DNA of 14,784 nucleotides, taken from an uncultured Ellagibacter sp. (GTDB lineage Bacteria; Actinomycetota; Coriobacteriia; Coriobacteriales; Eggerthellaceae). The notes below the pieces were generated by a model. It saw nothing but the letters and a program-made list of their open reading frames with translations. It was not told the DNA's origin and ran no database searches. Below are positions 1 to 7,210 of this stretch, piece after piece. How positions within the stretch are numbered: position 1 is the first letter of the stretch; every line of letters begins with the position of its first letter. The position numbers were made by a program, and so were the translations under genes. The stretch lies in NCBI RefSeq assembly GCF_934636505.1, contig NZ_CAKUAL010000054.1:1-14784 (forward strand). The letters run 5' to 3'.

Positions 1-699
1 CAATTCCGACTCGCCGCGCGCACGTGCGAAGCGCACGTCATCGCTTTCCAGCACGTCAACCACCTTCTCGCGCGTATGCAGCGCAATGTTTGCCACGCCC
101 ATAACCGAGAGGGTGAGTGCGGGAAGCACCAGATGGTGCGCCGCGTCGGCCAACGTCACGTCCGCCGCCGATACGCCGATGGGGACGGAGAACCCAATGG
201 GGAACCACCCAAGCTGCACAGCGAAGATCATCAAGACGAGCAGACCCAGCCAAAATGTCGGGGTTGAGGCGAGAAGAAAGCAGTAGCTGCGCACCACGCG
301 GTCGAGCGCGCCACCGCGGCGCGCACCGGCGGCAACACCGAGCGCGAACCCCAATACGCCACTGAGCAGCCACGCGATGCCCATGAGCGCCAGCGAGTTC
401 GCCGCACGATGCGCGATGACCTCAGACACCGGCGCATTGAATCTCAGCGAGGTTCCCATGTCCCCCTGGAAAAGGGCACCTACCCAGTTGACGAAGCGTT
501 CCCAAAACGGCACATCGCCGCCCCAGTAGCTTGCCAGCTGAGCGCGTTTCGCTTCTGACATGTTCACATAGGCAGCCTGCCCCACGTTCGCCTGCACGGG
601 ATCGATGGGCGAAACGCTTACCAGCGCGAACACCACCAAACCCACGGCGAGCATCAGCAGCGCAAACCGCACGATGTGTCGAGTAAGATACTTCGTCAT
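1..699 (-). CDS. ABC transporter permease, DppB/NikB type (partial, C-terminus off window)
   Basis: Inner-membrane permease subunit of a family-5 (peptide/nickel) ABC importer; it forms half of the channel that receives substrate from the lipoprotein encoded just upstream. The ATG is at 699 and the frame stays open for 233 codons to the window edge, so about a quarter of a normal ~310-residue protein is missing. It starts MTKYLTRHIVRFALLML, the usual first membrane helix of this family. Further hydrophobic segments lie around residues 100-123, 140-160 and 195-205. The EAA-loop signature that contacts the ATPase (REKVVDVLESDDVRFARARG) is near residues 210-230. The gap to the binding-protein stop is 13 bases, so both are in one operon; the second permease and ATPases are expected beyond position 1. 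Family is clear; the substrate (nickel favoured from the operators) is inference. Confidence 0.88.
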   Translation of the reverse strand, partial: MTKYLTRHIVRFALLMLAVGLVVFALVSVSPIDPVQANVGQAAYVNMSEAKRAQLASYWGGDVPFWERFVNWVGALFQGDMGTSLRFNAPVSEVIAHRAANSLALMGIAWLLSGVLGFALGVAAGARRGGALDRVVRSYCFLLASTPTFWLGLLVLMIFAVQLGWFPIGFSVPIGVSAADVTLADAAHHLVLPALTLSVMGVANIALHTREKVVDVLESDDVRFARARGESEL

Positions 700-712
700 A
701 GAGAGCCGAGTC

Positions 713-2359
713 CTACCAGCTCCACTTGTCGACGTTGTTCACGATCGACCAGCCATGCCCATGCGGATGCGGCTTCTGGTCGGCGACTTTCAAGCCATCG
801 GCAACAAAGTAGAGGTGGTCGACGTTGGCGAACCACACCCACGTGGCAGCGCCCTGCGGAGCCACGCCGTTCTCGCCATCCCACATGGCAAGCTTCCACT
901 CGTCGTACGAATCGGCGATCACAGGGTTGGCCAGCGCGGCGTTCAGGTGCGCGTCCACCGCCGCGTTCTCGTAGCACGCGTAGTTGCCGTTGCCCGTCGA
1001 GTAGTTCAGGTTGTAGATCTCGATCGGGCTGTTCGAACCCCAGCCCCACACGACGGGGTCGCTGAACTGGTGTCGGTAGATGTCGTCCCAGCTTGCACCC
1101 TTCGGCGACACTTTAATGCCGAGTTCGCCCATCTGGTTGGCGAATTCCATGGCGATGGCCTGGCGCACCGAGTCGGACGCCGAATAGTACAAATCGAACG
1201 CGGCGGGCACGCCGTCCTTCGCCCGCACGCCATCGGACCCGAGCGCCCAACCCGCCTCGTCGAGCAGCGCCTTGGCGCGGGAGATATCCTGTTCGCATCG
1301 CATATCGTCCGATGACCAGGGCATATTGTCGCTCACGCTGTACGCGACCTCGCCATAGCCGTTCAAGACGTTGTCGATAAGCGTCTGACGGTTCACGCCG
1401 TAGTTGATGGCGCGGCGCAGCGCGAGGTCCTGCGTGACGTCGTTGCCTGCGGGGTACTCCTCGCCCGTCTGCTTCTTCGTAGCGCCCGCCGCGATGGTGG
1501 GAAGGGAGATGCCCCGCGAGTCGACCGATGCGCAGTTCAGCAGGTCGTAGCCCGTCGGCTGCTGGTCAGCGTAGGTGGCCACCGTGTAGGCAACGTCCAC
1601 CTGGCCGGAGCGAGCCGCCGCAAGGCTTGCGTCCTCTTCCATGAACACCACCACGACGCGCTCGATCTTCGGGGCGTCGCCGTAATAGTCGGGATTGGCC
1701 TTCAGGATAACCTGCTGTCCGTGGTCCCATTGCTCCAGCATGTAGCGGCCGCTGCCGATCGGGTTGGTGCCGTAATCACTGCCGTGCCCACCATCAGGGA
1801 CGATGCCGATAACGGCCAACGTGTACAGGAACGCATCGAAAGGCTTGTTCAGATGAATTTCACACGTTTCGTCGTCTACGACGACCGCCTTGTCCACCAT
1901 AGTCAGATCGCATTCGCTGGCCTCGCTGTTCGCAACGCCGTTGATCGTGTAGGCCACATCATGCGCCGTGAGCGACTTGCCGTTGGTGAACTTCGCGTCC
2001 GTGCGAATGGTGAACGTCCACATGAGGCCGTCGTCACTACAGGAGTACGCCGTCGCGAGGTCGTTTTCGAAGCCCATATCGGCCGTCGTGGTCAGAAGCG
2101 TGGACTGGATAAGCGGCTCATGCACATGCTCGCCGCAGCCCCAGGAGACGAACGGGTCGAAGCCAGCGGCGGGTTCGCTGCTCACGGGCATGGATACCGT
2201 AACCTGGGAAGCGCGCTCTTCGCCCTTTGAAGCGCTGCCGGCATCCGAGTTGTCCGTGTTCGAGTTGCTCGCGCATGCGCCGAGCACGCCGCCGAAGCCC
2301 ACCGCAGCCGCGCTCACGCCTGCCGCCTGCAAAAACGTTCGCCTTGAGAAGCTTTTCAT
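713..2359 (-). CDS. ABC transporter substrate-binding lipoprotein, family 5 (peptide/nickel; NikA-like candidate)
   Basis: Extracytoplasmic solute-binding protein (SBP_bac_5 family), 548 residues, the normal length. The N-terminus has a twin-arginine motif SRRTFL (residues 5-10), a hydrophobic stretch and a lipobox LGAC with Cys29, so it is probably exported folded by Tat and lipid-anchored. A Ser/Asn/Asp-rich linker follows. Family hallmarks include LTAHDVAYTI, NPIGSGRYMLEQW, NPDYYGDAPKIERV and LRRAINYGVNRQTLID. The C-terminus carries HPHGHGW (from residue 531), a possible metal or ligand contact. Start at 2359 is set by the signal peptide and by AAAGGAC about 9 bases upstream. It is the first gene of the operon and the permease follows at once. 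The upstream dyads resemble NikR operators, which favours nickel or a nickel chelate, but oligopeptide transport cannot be excluded from the sequence. Confidence 0.9.
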   Translation of the reverse strand: MKSFSRRTFLQAAGVSAAAVGFGGVLGACASNSNTDNSDAGSASKGEERASQVTVSMPVSSEPAAGFDPFVSWGCGEHVHEPLIQSTLLTTTADMGFENDLATAYSCSDDGLMWTFTIRTDAKFTNGKSLTAHDVAYTINGVANSEASECDLTMVDKAVVVDDETCEIHLNKPFDAFLYTLAVIGIVPDGGHGSDYGTNPIGSGRYMLEQWDHGQQVILKANPDYYGDAPKIERVVVVFMEEDASLAAARSGQVDVAYTVATYADQQPTGYDLLNCASVDSRGISLPTIAAGATKKQTGEEYPAGNDVTQDLALRRAINYGVNRQTLIDNVLNGYGEVAYSVSDNMPWSSDDMRCEQDISRAKALLDEAGWALGSDGVRAKDGVPAAFDLYYSASDSVRQAIAMEFANQMGELGIKVSPKGASWDDIYRHQFSDPVVWGWGSNSPIEIYNLNYSTGNGNYACYENAAVDAHLNAALANPVIADSYDEWKLAMWDGENGVAPQGAATWVWFANVDHLYFVADGLKVADQKPHPHGHGWSIVNNVDKWSW

Positions 2360-2422
2360 CGAGTTGTCCTTTCATCGGCCAAGCAGAGCGCGCAGCTGAT
2401 GCGTTTTCGGCGCACGTGCTTA

Positions 2423-2449
2423 GTGTTACGGGATACAAATCTGTAACAC
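2423..2449. promoter_or_regulatory. Promoter-proximal inverted repeat, NikR-like operator candidate
   Basis: Perfect dyad: GTGTTAC at 2423-2429 and GTAACAC at 2443-2449, separated by 13 bases. It abuts the candidate -10 of the binding-protein promoter and covers the predicted start of transcription (about 2443), an ideal position for repression. GTGTTAC half-sites with 13-14 base spacing have, from memory, been described for NikR outside enterobacteria. The identity of the regulator is inference; no regulator gene is in the window. Confidence 0.65.
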
Positions 2450-2478
2450 ACTATAACAGACAGAACGGGTTTTCAGTG
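2450..2478 (-). promoter_or_regulatory. Candidate promoter of the binding-protein/permease operon
   Basis: On the minus strand an extended -10, TGTTATAGT, has its hexamer TATAGT at 2450-2455, with a poor -35 (CACTGA) 17 bases upstream at 2473-2478. Predicted start is about 2443, giving a leader of about 84 bases. The promoter sits exactly between the two GTGTTAC dyads, which strengthens the call. A second possible -10 (CATAAT, near 2505-2510) lies further upstream with no clear -35. Confidence 0.5.
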
Positions 2479-2500
2479 TTACGAAAGAAAGAATCGTAAC
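2476..2500. promoter_or_regulatory. Promoter-distal inverted repeat, second NikR-like operator candidate
   Basis: GTGTTAC at 2476-2482 and GTAAC at 2496-2500, again with exactly 13 bases between the GTTAC/GTAAC cores. The outer two bases of the second arm do not match, so it is weaker than the proximal dyad. It overlaps the -35 region. The two dyads are 53 bases apart core to core, about five helical turns, so proteins bound to both would face the same side of the DNA. Confidence 0.55.
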
Positions 2501-2742
2501 TCCATTATGCGAACGGTCTCGATATTGAGGCGCACGGCAGGAAACCCCGCAGCGAGGTGGAGAGCGGTGGGAAACCCCGCAAGCTGGATGAGAGGCGTGC
2601 ATTCCTCATGCTATTCGCCGATTGGCTTCGCGGCCCTCCCCGAAAGCTCGGCTTCAACGACCCGCGCTACCTGATCACCAACAAGACGCCGGTGACCGAG
2701 AGCTCAACTTCAATCGTTTATGCGTCCGCGTCCGAAGGCTGA
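2500..2742 (+). pseudogene. Coding-like remnant of unknown origin
   Basis: A plus-strand frame is open from 2500 to a TGA at 2740-2742. From about 2590 to 2705 codon use is strongly gene-like: 18 consecutive codons end in G or C around the stretch reading LGFNDPRYLITNKTPVTES. There is an ATG at 2557 but no convincing ribosome binding site. The 5' part contains GGAAACCCCGCA twice (2540-2551 and 2570-2581), a 30-base period that repeats GKPR in the peptide. The 3' end overlaps the tail of the convergent DMT gene. I do not recognise the protein. It may be the decayed 3' end of a lost gene or a short 61-residue protein; the remnant reading is favoured because there is no start signal. Confidence 0.3.
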
Positions 2743-3686
2743 GCCCCATCCGCCTGCACGCCCCCACTCGAGGGCTCCACCTCGCGAGGCGCTTTCTCCT
2801 CGCGCTGCGTCACGAGCAGCACCATGATCACGATGAGCGCGCAGCCAGCGATATCGAAGGGGGTGATGGGCGTTCCGAGCCAGAGCGTGGAGAACGCCGT
2901 CGCCGCAACCGGCTCGATACTGCCGACAAGCCCCGCGCGCATGGGGCCCGCGAGCTTCACGCCCTGCAAGAACAGCAGGTAGGCGAAGAACGTGCCGATA
3001 ATCACCAGCGCCGCCATGGCAGCGACGATGCCGGGGGTCACGTCAACGTGCATGTTCCACGGCTGCACGACGACGTTGGCGATGACAGCCGCCATCGTCA
3101 TGGAGACCGTCGTGGTGACGACGCTTCCCCACCGCTCAAGCAAGCGCACTGGCATCATCGTGTAGAAGACGAGCGCGCACGCAGACGCCGCACCCCACAT
3201 GAGCGCCTCGGCGGGGATGGCAAGCGTGCCGAGGTTTCCCTTGGTCGCGATGCAAACCGTGCCGACGATGGCCAAAACGACGCCTAAAAGCTCGCGGCGC
3301 ATCGGGGCGCGGCGAGCTTTAACGCAGGTGATGAGCATGATGAGGATGAGGCCGCATCGCTCGAACACGGTTGCCGTGCCCGCATTGCTGACAGAGATGC
3401 ACCCCTGGTAGCACACCTGGACAAGCAACACGCCGAAGATGGAGAACGCAAGAAGGCGCCCCAACTCGCTGGGCTGCTTGAGCAGGCTTAGGAGCTGATC
3501 GCGATGAGTTACCGTGCAAAAGACCAGGTAGAGCAACGATGCGAACACAAGGCGCACGCACACGTTCCACGCTAAGGGGACACCGTAGATATCCATGAGC
3601 AGCTGCGCGCACGTGCCGGAAAAGCCCCAGCATATGGCGCCGCTCGCCGTGAGCAGAACGCCCTTCGCGACCGAGCTACCCCGCAT
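2718..3686 (-). CDS. DMT-family (EamA) transporter
   Basis: Ten-helix drug/metabolite transporter, 322 residues, the usual size for the two-repeat EamA family. It is an inner-membrane exporter of unknown substrate. The first repeat starts ASGAICWGFSGTCAQLL (residues 14-30, the typical GxxWG helix). The second starts AEALMWGAASACALVFYTMMPVRLL. The late helix with IEPVAATAFSTLWLGTPITP is the family's conserved 'EPv' segment. The C-terminus is a hydrophilic tail rich in Glu, Ser and Asp. The frame stays open far upstream inside uvrA, but ATG 3686 gives the correct N-terminus and no closer start fits. This start overlaps the end of uvrA by 11 bases (3676-3686), with no strong Shine-Dalgarno, so translation is probably coupled to uvrA. 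The link to DNA repair is positional only. Confidence 0.85.
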   Translation of the reverse strand: MRGSSVAKGVLLTASGAICWGFSGTCAQLLMDIYGVPLAWNVCVRLVFASLLYLVFCTVTHRDQLLSLLKQPSELGRLLAFSIFGVLLVQVCYQGCISVSNAGTATVFERCGLILIMLITCVKARRAPMRRELLGVVLAIVGTVCIATKGNLGTLAIPAEALMWGAASACALVFYTMMPVRLLERWGSVVTTTVSMTMAAVIANVVVQPWNMHVDVTPGIVAAMAALVIIGTFFAYLLFLQGVKLAGPMRAGLVGSIEPVAATAFSTLWLGTPITPFDIAGCALIVIMVLLVTQREEKAPREVEPSSGGVQADGAQPSDADA

Positions 3687-6573
3687 GATCGCCCAACATC
3701 TTCTTGAGGAACTTTCCGGTAAAGCTGCCTTCCACCTGCGCCACCTCTTCCGGCGTACCGGTGGCGATGATAGTTCCGCCCCGCTCGCCTCCCTCGGGGC
3801 CCAAGTCGACGATATGATCGGCGGACTTGATGACGTCGAGGTTGTGCTCGATGACAAGCACCGTGTTGCCGGCGTCGACCAAGCGCTGCAGTACGACGAG
3901 CAGCTGGCGCACGTCTTCGAAGTGCAGGCCCGTCGTCGGCTCGTCGAGGATGTAGAACGTCTTTCCCGTGGATCGCTTCTGAAGCTCGCTCGCAAGCTTG
4001 ACGCGCTGGGCCTCGCCGCCCGAAAGGGTCGTTGCGGCTTGCCCGAGGCGGATGTAGCCGAGTCCCACGTCGAACAGCGTCTGGAGCTTGCGCTTGATGC
4101 CGGGGATGTGTTCGAAGAACGCAAGCGCATCCTCGACCGTCATGTCGAGGACCTCGGCGATGTTCTTCCCACGATAGGTGACCTGGAGCGTCTCGCGGTT
4201 GTAGCGCTTCCCCCCACAAACCTCGCAGGGAACGTACACGTCGGGAAGGAAGTGCATCTCGATTTTGATCTGGCCGTCGCCCTTGCAGGCCTCGCAGCGG
4301 CCCCCGCTCACGTTGAAGCTGAAGCGGCCCGGGGCGTATCCGCGCGCCTTCGCCTCCTGCGTCGAGGAGAACAGGGCGCGGATGTCGTCCCACAACCCGA
4401 TGTAGGTGGCGGGGTTGCTGCGCGGCGTTCGGCCGATGGGGCTCTGATCGATGTTGATGACCTTGTCGATCGACTCGAGCCCGGTGATCTTGCGGTACGC
4501 ACCCGTGCGCCGGTGCGCGTGGTTCACGCGGTTGGCCAGGGCAGGCGCGAGCGTGTCGGTGATAAGCGAGCTTTTACCCGAGCCGGATACGCCGGTGATC
4601 ACGGTGAGCGTGCCGATGGGCACCTCGAGCGTGACGTTTTTCAGGTTGTTCTCCGAGGCACCCGTCATCTTGAGGGCCCCCCGCTTGGGATGGCGACGAG
4701 TCTGCGGCACCTCGATCTTGCGACGGCCCGACAAATAGTCCGCCGTAAGGGAGCGCTTCGCCTTCACGATCTGGGCAGGAGTTCCCGCCGCGACCACTTC
4801 CCCGCCGCGCTCGCCCGCGCCCGGCCCCATGTCGACCACGAAATCGGCGCTGCGGATGGTATCCTCGTCGTGCTCGACCACGACGACGGTGTTGCCGAGG
4901 TCGCGCAGATGCTCCAGCGTGGCGATAAGCCGCTCGTTATCGCGCTGATGCAAGCCGATCGAAGGTTCGTCCAAGATATAGAGCACGCCCATGAGCCCTG
5001 CGCCGATCTGCGTGGCAAGGCGGATGCGCTGGGCCTCGCCGCCCGACAGCGTGGCGGTGGCGCGCTCGAGCGTCAGGTAGTCGAGTCCCACGTCCACGAG
5101 GAATTTCAGTCGCGCCTTGATTTCCTTCACGATGGGCCCCGCGATGCGCTCGGCCTGGCCCGAGAACGAAAGGCCGTTGAAGAACGCATAGGAATCGGCG
5201 GCTGACATCTCCGTCACATCGTGGATGGACTTGCCGCCCACGGTGACAGCGAGGATTTCGGGCTTCAGGCGCTTGCCGTGGCAGGTTTGGCAGGGCACCG
5301 TCGCGAAATACTGCTCAAGGCGCTCGCGCTGCGTGTCGGTCTGCGCCTCCTGGTAGCGGCGCATGACCGCGGCGAGCACGCCTTCCCACTCGATGTACCA
5401 GTACGTCTCGCGGCCATCGACCGTGACGTAGTCGACGCGCACCTTCTCCTTGCCGAGGCCCGACATGATAGCCTTCTGCGCGCGGCGCGGCATGTCCTCC
5501 CATGGCGTGGACGAGTCGACGCCCATGTGCGCCGCGACCGCCTTGATGACCTGCGGATAGTAGTTCCCCGTGCGAAACGGCGCAATGACGCCCTCATCGA
5601 GGGAAAGCGACGGGTCGGGCACCACGAGCGAGGGGTCGACCTCGTCGCGGCTGCCGATGCCCAGGCAGTCGGGGCAGGCGCCGTAGGGTGCGTTGAAGGA
5701 AAAGTCGCGCGGCTGCAGCTCGTCCATGGAATGACCGTGTTCGGGACAGGCGAGCGCGAGCGAGAAGAGGTGTTCCCCTGCGCCGAGCCCACCCGTAGCG
5801 CCGCTCGACGTACCGCCCGCCTCGCCCTGGGGCTTGCCGTCGGGGCCGAGCACCTGGACGAGCACGCGCCCCTCGGCAAGCTTCGTTGCGTTCTCCACCG
5901 ACTCGGCGATGCGGGTCGTGGCGGATTTCTTCAGCACGACGCGGTCGACGACAACATCGATGAAGTGCTTGATCTTCTTGTTCAAGGTGATGGGCTCGCC
6001 CGTGAGCTTCACGATCTCGCCGTCGATGCGAACGCGGGAGAAGCCCTCCTTCGCAAGGTCGGCGAAGAGCTTCGTGAACTCGCCCTTGCGGCCCGCGACT
6101 ACGGGCGCCATGATGATCGCACGAGTGCTTTCATCGGCGGCGAGCGCGAGGATATCGTCGGTCACCTGGTCGGTCGTCTGCTTCTTGATGACACGCCCGC
6201 ACTCCGGGCAATGCGGAACGCCCACGCGCGCGAAGAGAAGGCGCAGGTAATCGTAGATTTCCGTTGTGGTGCCCACGGTGGAGCGCGGGTTTTTCGAGGT
6301 GGTCTTCTGGTCGATGGAAACCGCCGGGGACAAGCCGTCGATGCTGTCGAGGTCGGGCTTGCTCATCTGGCCCAGGAACATACGCGCATAGCTCGAAAGG
6401 CTTTCCACGTAGCGGCGCTGGCCCTCAGCGTACATGGTGTCGAAGGCAAGGCTTGACTTGCCCGAGCCCGAAAGGCCGGTTATGACGACCAGCTTGTCGC
6501 GCGGGATTTCCAGATCGACGTTTTTGAGGTTATGCTCGCGAGCGCCCTTGATGACGATCGAGTTCTGTCCCAT
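3676..6573 (-). CDS. uvrA: Excinuclease ABC subunit A (UvrA)
   Basis: Damage-sensing ATPase of nucleotide excision repair; a UvrA dimer loads UvrB on lesions in the cytoplasm. The 965-residue protein has both ABC ATPase modules: Walker A GLSGSGKS (33-40) and GVSGSGKS (661-668), signatures LSGGEAQR (509-516 and 850-857), and Walker B regions ending LDEPSIGL and LDEPTTGL. Zinc-binding cysteines are visible as CPEC (122-125), CPDC (300-303), CQTC (428-431), and CEAC...CEVC (760-763, 783-786). Slightly longer than the common ~940; a Gly/Ser/Thr-rich insertion at about 248-266 explains part of this. ATG 6573 begins the standard MGQNSIVIKGAREHNLKNVD and is preceded by GAGGGA. It has its own promoter. 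uvrB is not in the window; the overlapping downstream gene is a DMT transporter. Confidence 0.98.
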   Translation of the reverse strand: MGQNSIVIKGAREHNLKNVDLEIPRDKLVVITGLSGSGKSSLAFDTMYAEGQRRYVESLSSYARMFLGQMSKPDLDSIDGLSPAVSIDQKTTSKNPRSTVGTTTEIYDYLRLLFARVGVPHCPECGRVIKKQTTDQVTDDILALAADESTRAIIMAPVVAGRKGEFTKLFADLAKEGFSRVRIDGEIVKLTGEPITLNKKIKHFIDVVVDRVVLKKSATTRIAESVENATKLAEGRVLVQVLGPDGKPQGEAGGTSSGATGGLGAGEHLFSLALACPEHGHSMDELQPRDFSFNAPYGACPDCLGIGSRDEVDPSLVVPDPSLSLDEGVIAPFRTGNYYPQVIKAVAAHMGVDSSTPWEDMPRRAQKAIMSGLGKEKVRVDYVTVDGRETYWYIEWEGVLAAVMRRYQEAQTDTQRERLEQYFATVPCQTCHGKRLKPEILAVTVGGKSIHDVTEMSAADSYAFFNGLSFSGQAERIAGPIVKEIKARLKFLVDVGLDYLTLERATATLSGGEAQRIRLATQIGAGLMGVLYILDEPSIGLHQRDNERLIATLEHLRDLGNTVVVVEHDEDTIRSADFVVDMGPGAGERGGEVVAAGTPAQIVKAKRSLTADYLSGRRKIEVPQTRRHPKRGALKMTGASENNLKNVTLEVPIGTLTVITGVSGSGKSSLITDTLAPALANRVNHAHRRTGAYRKITGLESIDKVINIDQSPIGRTPRSNPATYIGLWDDIRALFSSTQEAKARGYAPGRFSFNVSGGRCEACKGDGQIKIEMHFLPDVYVPCEVCGGKRYNRETLQVTYRGKNIAEVLDMTVEDALAFFEHIPGIKRKLQTLFDVGLGYIRLGQAATTLSGGEAQRVKLASELQKRSTGKTFYILDEPTTGLHFEDVRQLLVVLQRLVDAGNTVLVIEHNLDVIKSADHIVDLGPEGGERGGTIIATGTPEEVAQVEGSFTGKFLKKMLGDHAG

Positions 6574-6612
6574 GTTCCCTCATCTTCTCATAGTTATCCG
6601 TGTAGCCGATCG

Positions 6613-6642
6613 ATTGTATCGCAGCGCGCGCGAGGCCATCAA
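6613..6642 (-). promoter_or_regulatory. uvrA promoter (sigma70-type)
   Basis: On the minus strand TTGATG (6637-6642) and TACAAT (6613-6618) are 18 bases apart. Predicted start is about 6606, giving a leader of about 33 bases before the ATG at 6573. No actinobacterial LexA box (GAAC, 4 bases, GTTC) overlaps it, so SOS control is not supported. Confidence 0.6.
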
Positions 6643-6705
6643 TGAGAAAACATCTGTTCGCTAAAACGGCACAGGATGTTCGACGGGCGGAACGCGGTCG
6701 CGCCG

Positions 6706-6755
6706 CCTTAGACGAGGCGTAGCCGCACCACCTTAGACGAGGCGTAGCCGCACCA
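6706..6755. repeat. Perfect 25-bp tandem duplication
   Basis: Two identical 25-base units lie end to end (6706-6730 and 6731-6755), each beginning CCTTAGACGAGGCGTAGCC. The first unit, with the two bases before it, forms a small hairpin, CGCCT (6704-6708) against AGGCG (6715-6719). In the second unit only CCT/AGG can pair. A diverged continuation may start at 6756. The repeat lies between the divergent uvrA and ygbA-like genes, upstream of both promoters, and has no U-tract, so it is not an obvious terminator. Confidence 0.9.
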
Positions 6756-6827
6756 CCCTCGGCGAGCCTCCCAAGCCTTGCAGGCACGTGAGGGAACCAC
6801 AAGTCCCGCTTCCCCGATGGAGTTCCC

Positions 6828-6861
6828 TTGATGCCGCATTCCGTTTGCTACACTGTTAGCC
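6828..6861 (+). promoter_or_regulatory. Promoter for the ygbA-like gene, probably leaderless
   Basis: An extended -10, TGCTACACT, has its hexamer TACACT at 6849-6854. A TTGATG -35 lies at 6828-6833 with a short 15-base spacer that the TGn extension may offset. Seven bases separate the -10 from the ATG at 6862, so the predicted first transcribed base is the A of the start codon. There is no Shine-Dalgarno before this ATG, which agrees with a leaderless mRNA. Confidence 0.55.
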
Positions 6862-7206
6862 ATGGAAGACACACCGAAAACCCGAAAACGGCGAGAGCGC
6901 GAGAAGCGGACGATTTCCCAGATGGTCGCGCTATACTGCGCCGCAAACCACAAAGATGAGCCGCATGAGGCCCGTGCAGTATGCGGGAAGCCCCTGTGCG
7001 CCGCATGCGCCGAGCTCGATGCGTACTGCGCGAAGCGCACGGAGCGTTGCTTGAAGATGCACGAGAAGAAGGATTGCAACTCGTGCCCCATCCACTGCTA
7101 CGCGCCTGCGAAGCGCGAGGCGATTCGCGCCGTCATGCGCTTCTCAGGCCCGCGCATGCTCTTCACCCACCCCGTCGCCGCCTTTCGCCACCTTCTGGGA
7201 AAATGA
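6862..7206 (+). CDS. ygbA: YgbA-like nitrous oxide-stimulated promoter family protein
   Basis: Small cytoplasmic protein of 114 residues matching the YgbA family (Pfam 'nitrous oxide-stimulated promoter'); in enterobacteria ygbA is induced by nitric oxide through NsrR and aids growth under NO. The biochemical role is not established. The family core is clear: basic N-terminus with KRTISQMVALYC, then a cysteine-rich middle, the SCPIHCY block (74-80), and the C-terminal REAIRAVMRFSGPRMLFTHPVAAFRHL. Nine cysteines (26, 41, 46, 49, 56, 63, 72, 75, 79) suggest a metal or redox centre. It is the only convincing plus-strand gene and stands alone. Its stop faces that of xerC with 4 bases between, and I see no terminator there. 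Start ATG 6862 is fixed by the promoter and the family N-terminus. Confidence 0.85.
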   Translation: MEDTPKTRKRREREKRTISQMVALYCAANHKDEPHEARAVCGKPLCAACAELDAYCAKRTERCLKMHEKKDCNSCPIHCYAPAKREAIRAVMRFSGPRMLFTHPVAAFRHLLGK

Positions 7207-7210
7207 CGTA

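Noticed and set aside
605..1315. Plus-strand open frame opposite the binding protein and permease
   Set aside because: Composition reflects the complement of GC-ending codons; the minus-strand genes are unambiguous.
3595..6456. Two long open frames on the plus strand opposite uvrA
   Set aside because: They are mirror images of high-GC uvrA codons, have no family motifs or ribosome binding sites, and uvrA is certain on the other strand.
6678..6693. GTTC-8-GAAC inverted repeat upstream of uvrA as an SOS box
   Set aside because: LexA boxes of Gram-positive type read GAAC-4-GTTC; here the half-sites are in the opposite order and spacing, and the site is upstream of the -35.
6706..6755. Tandem repeat as a CRISPR fragment
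   Set aside because: The units are adjacent with no spacers, only two copies exist and no cas gene is present.
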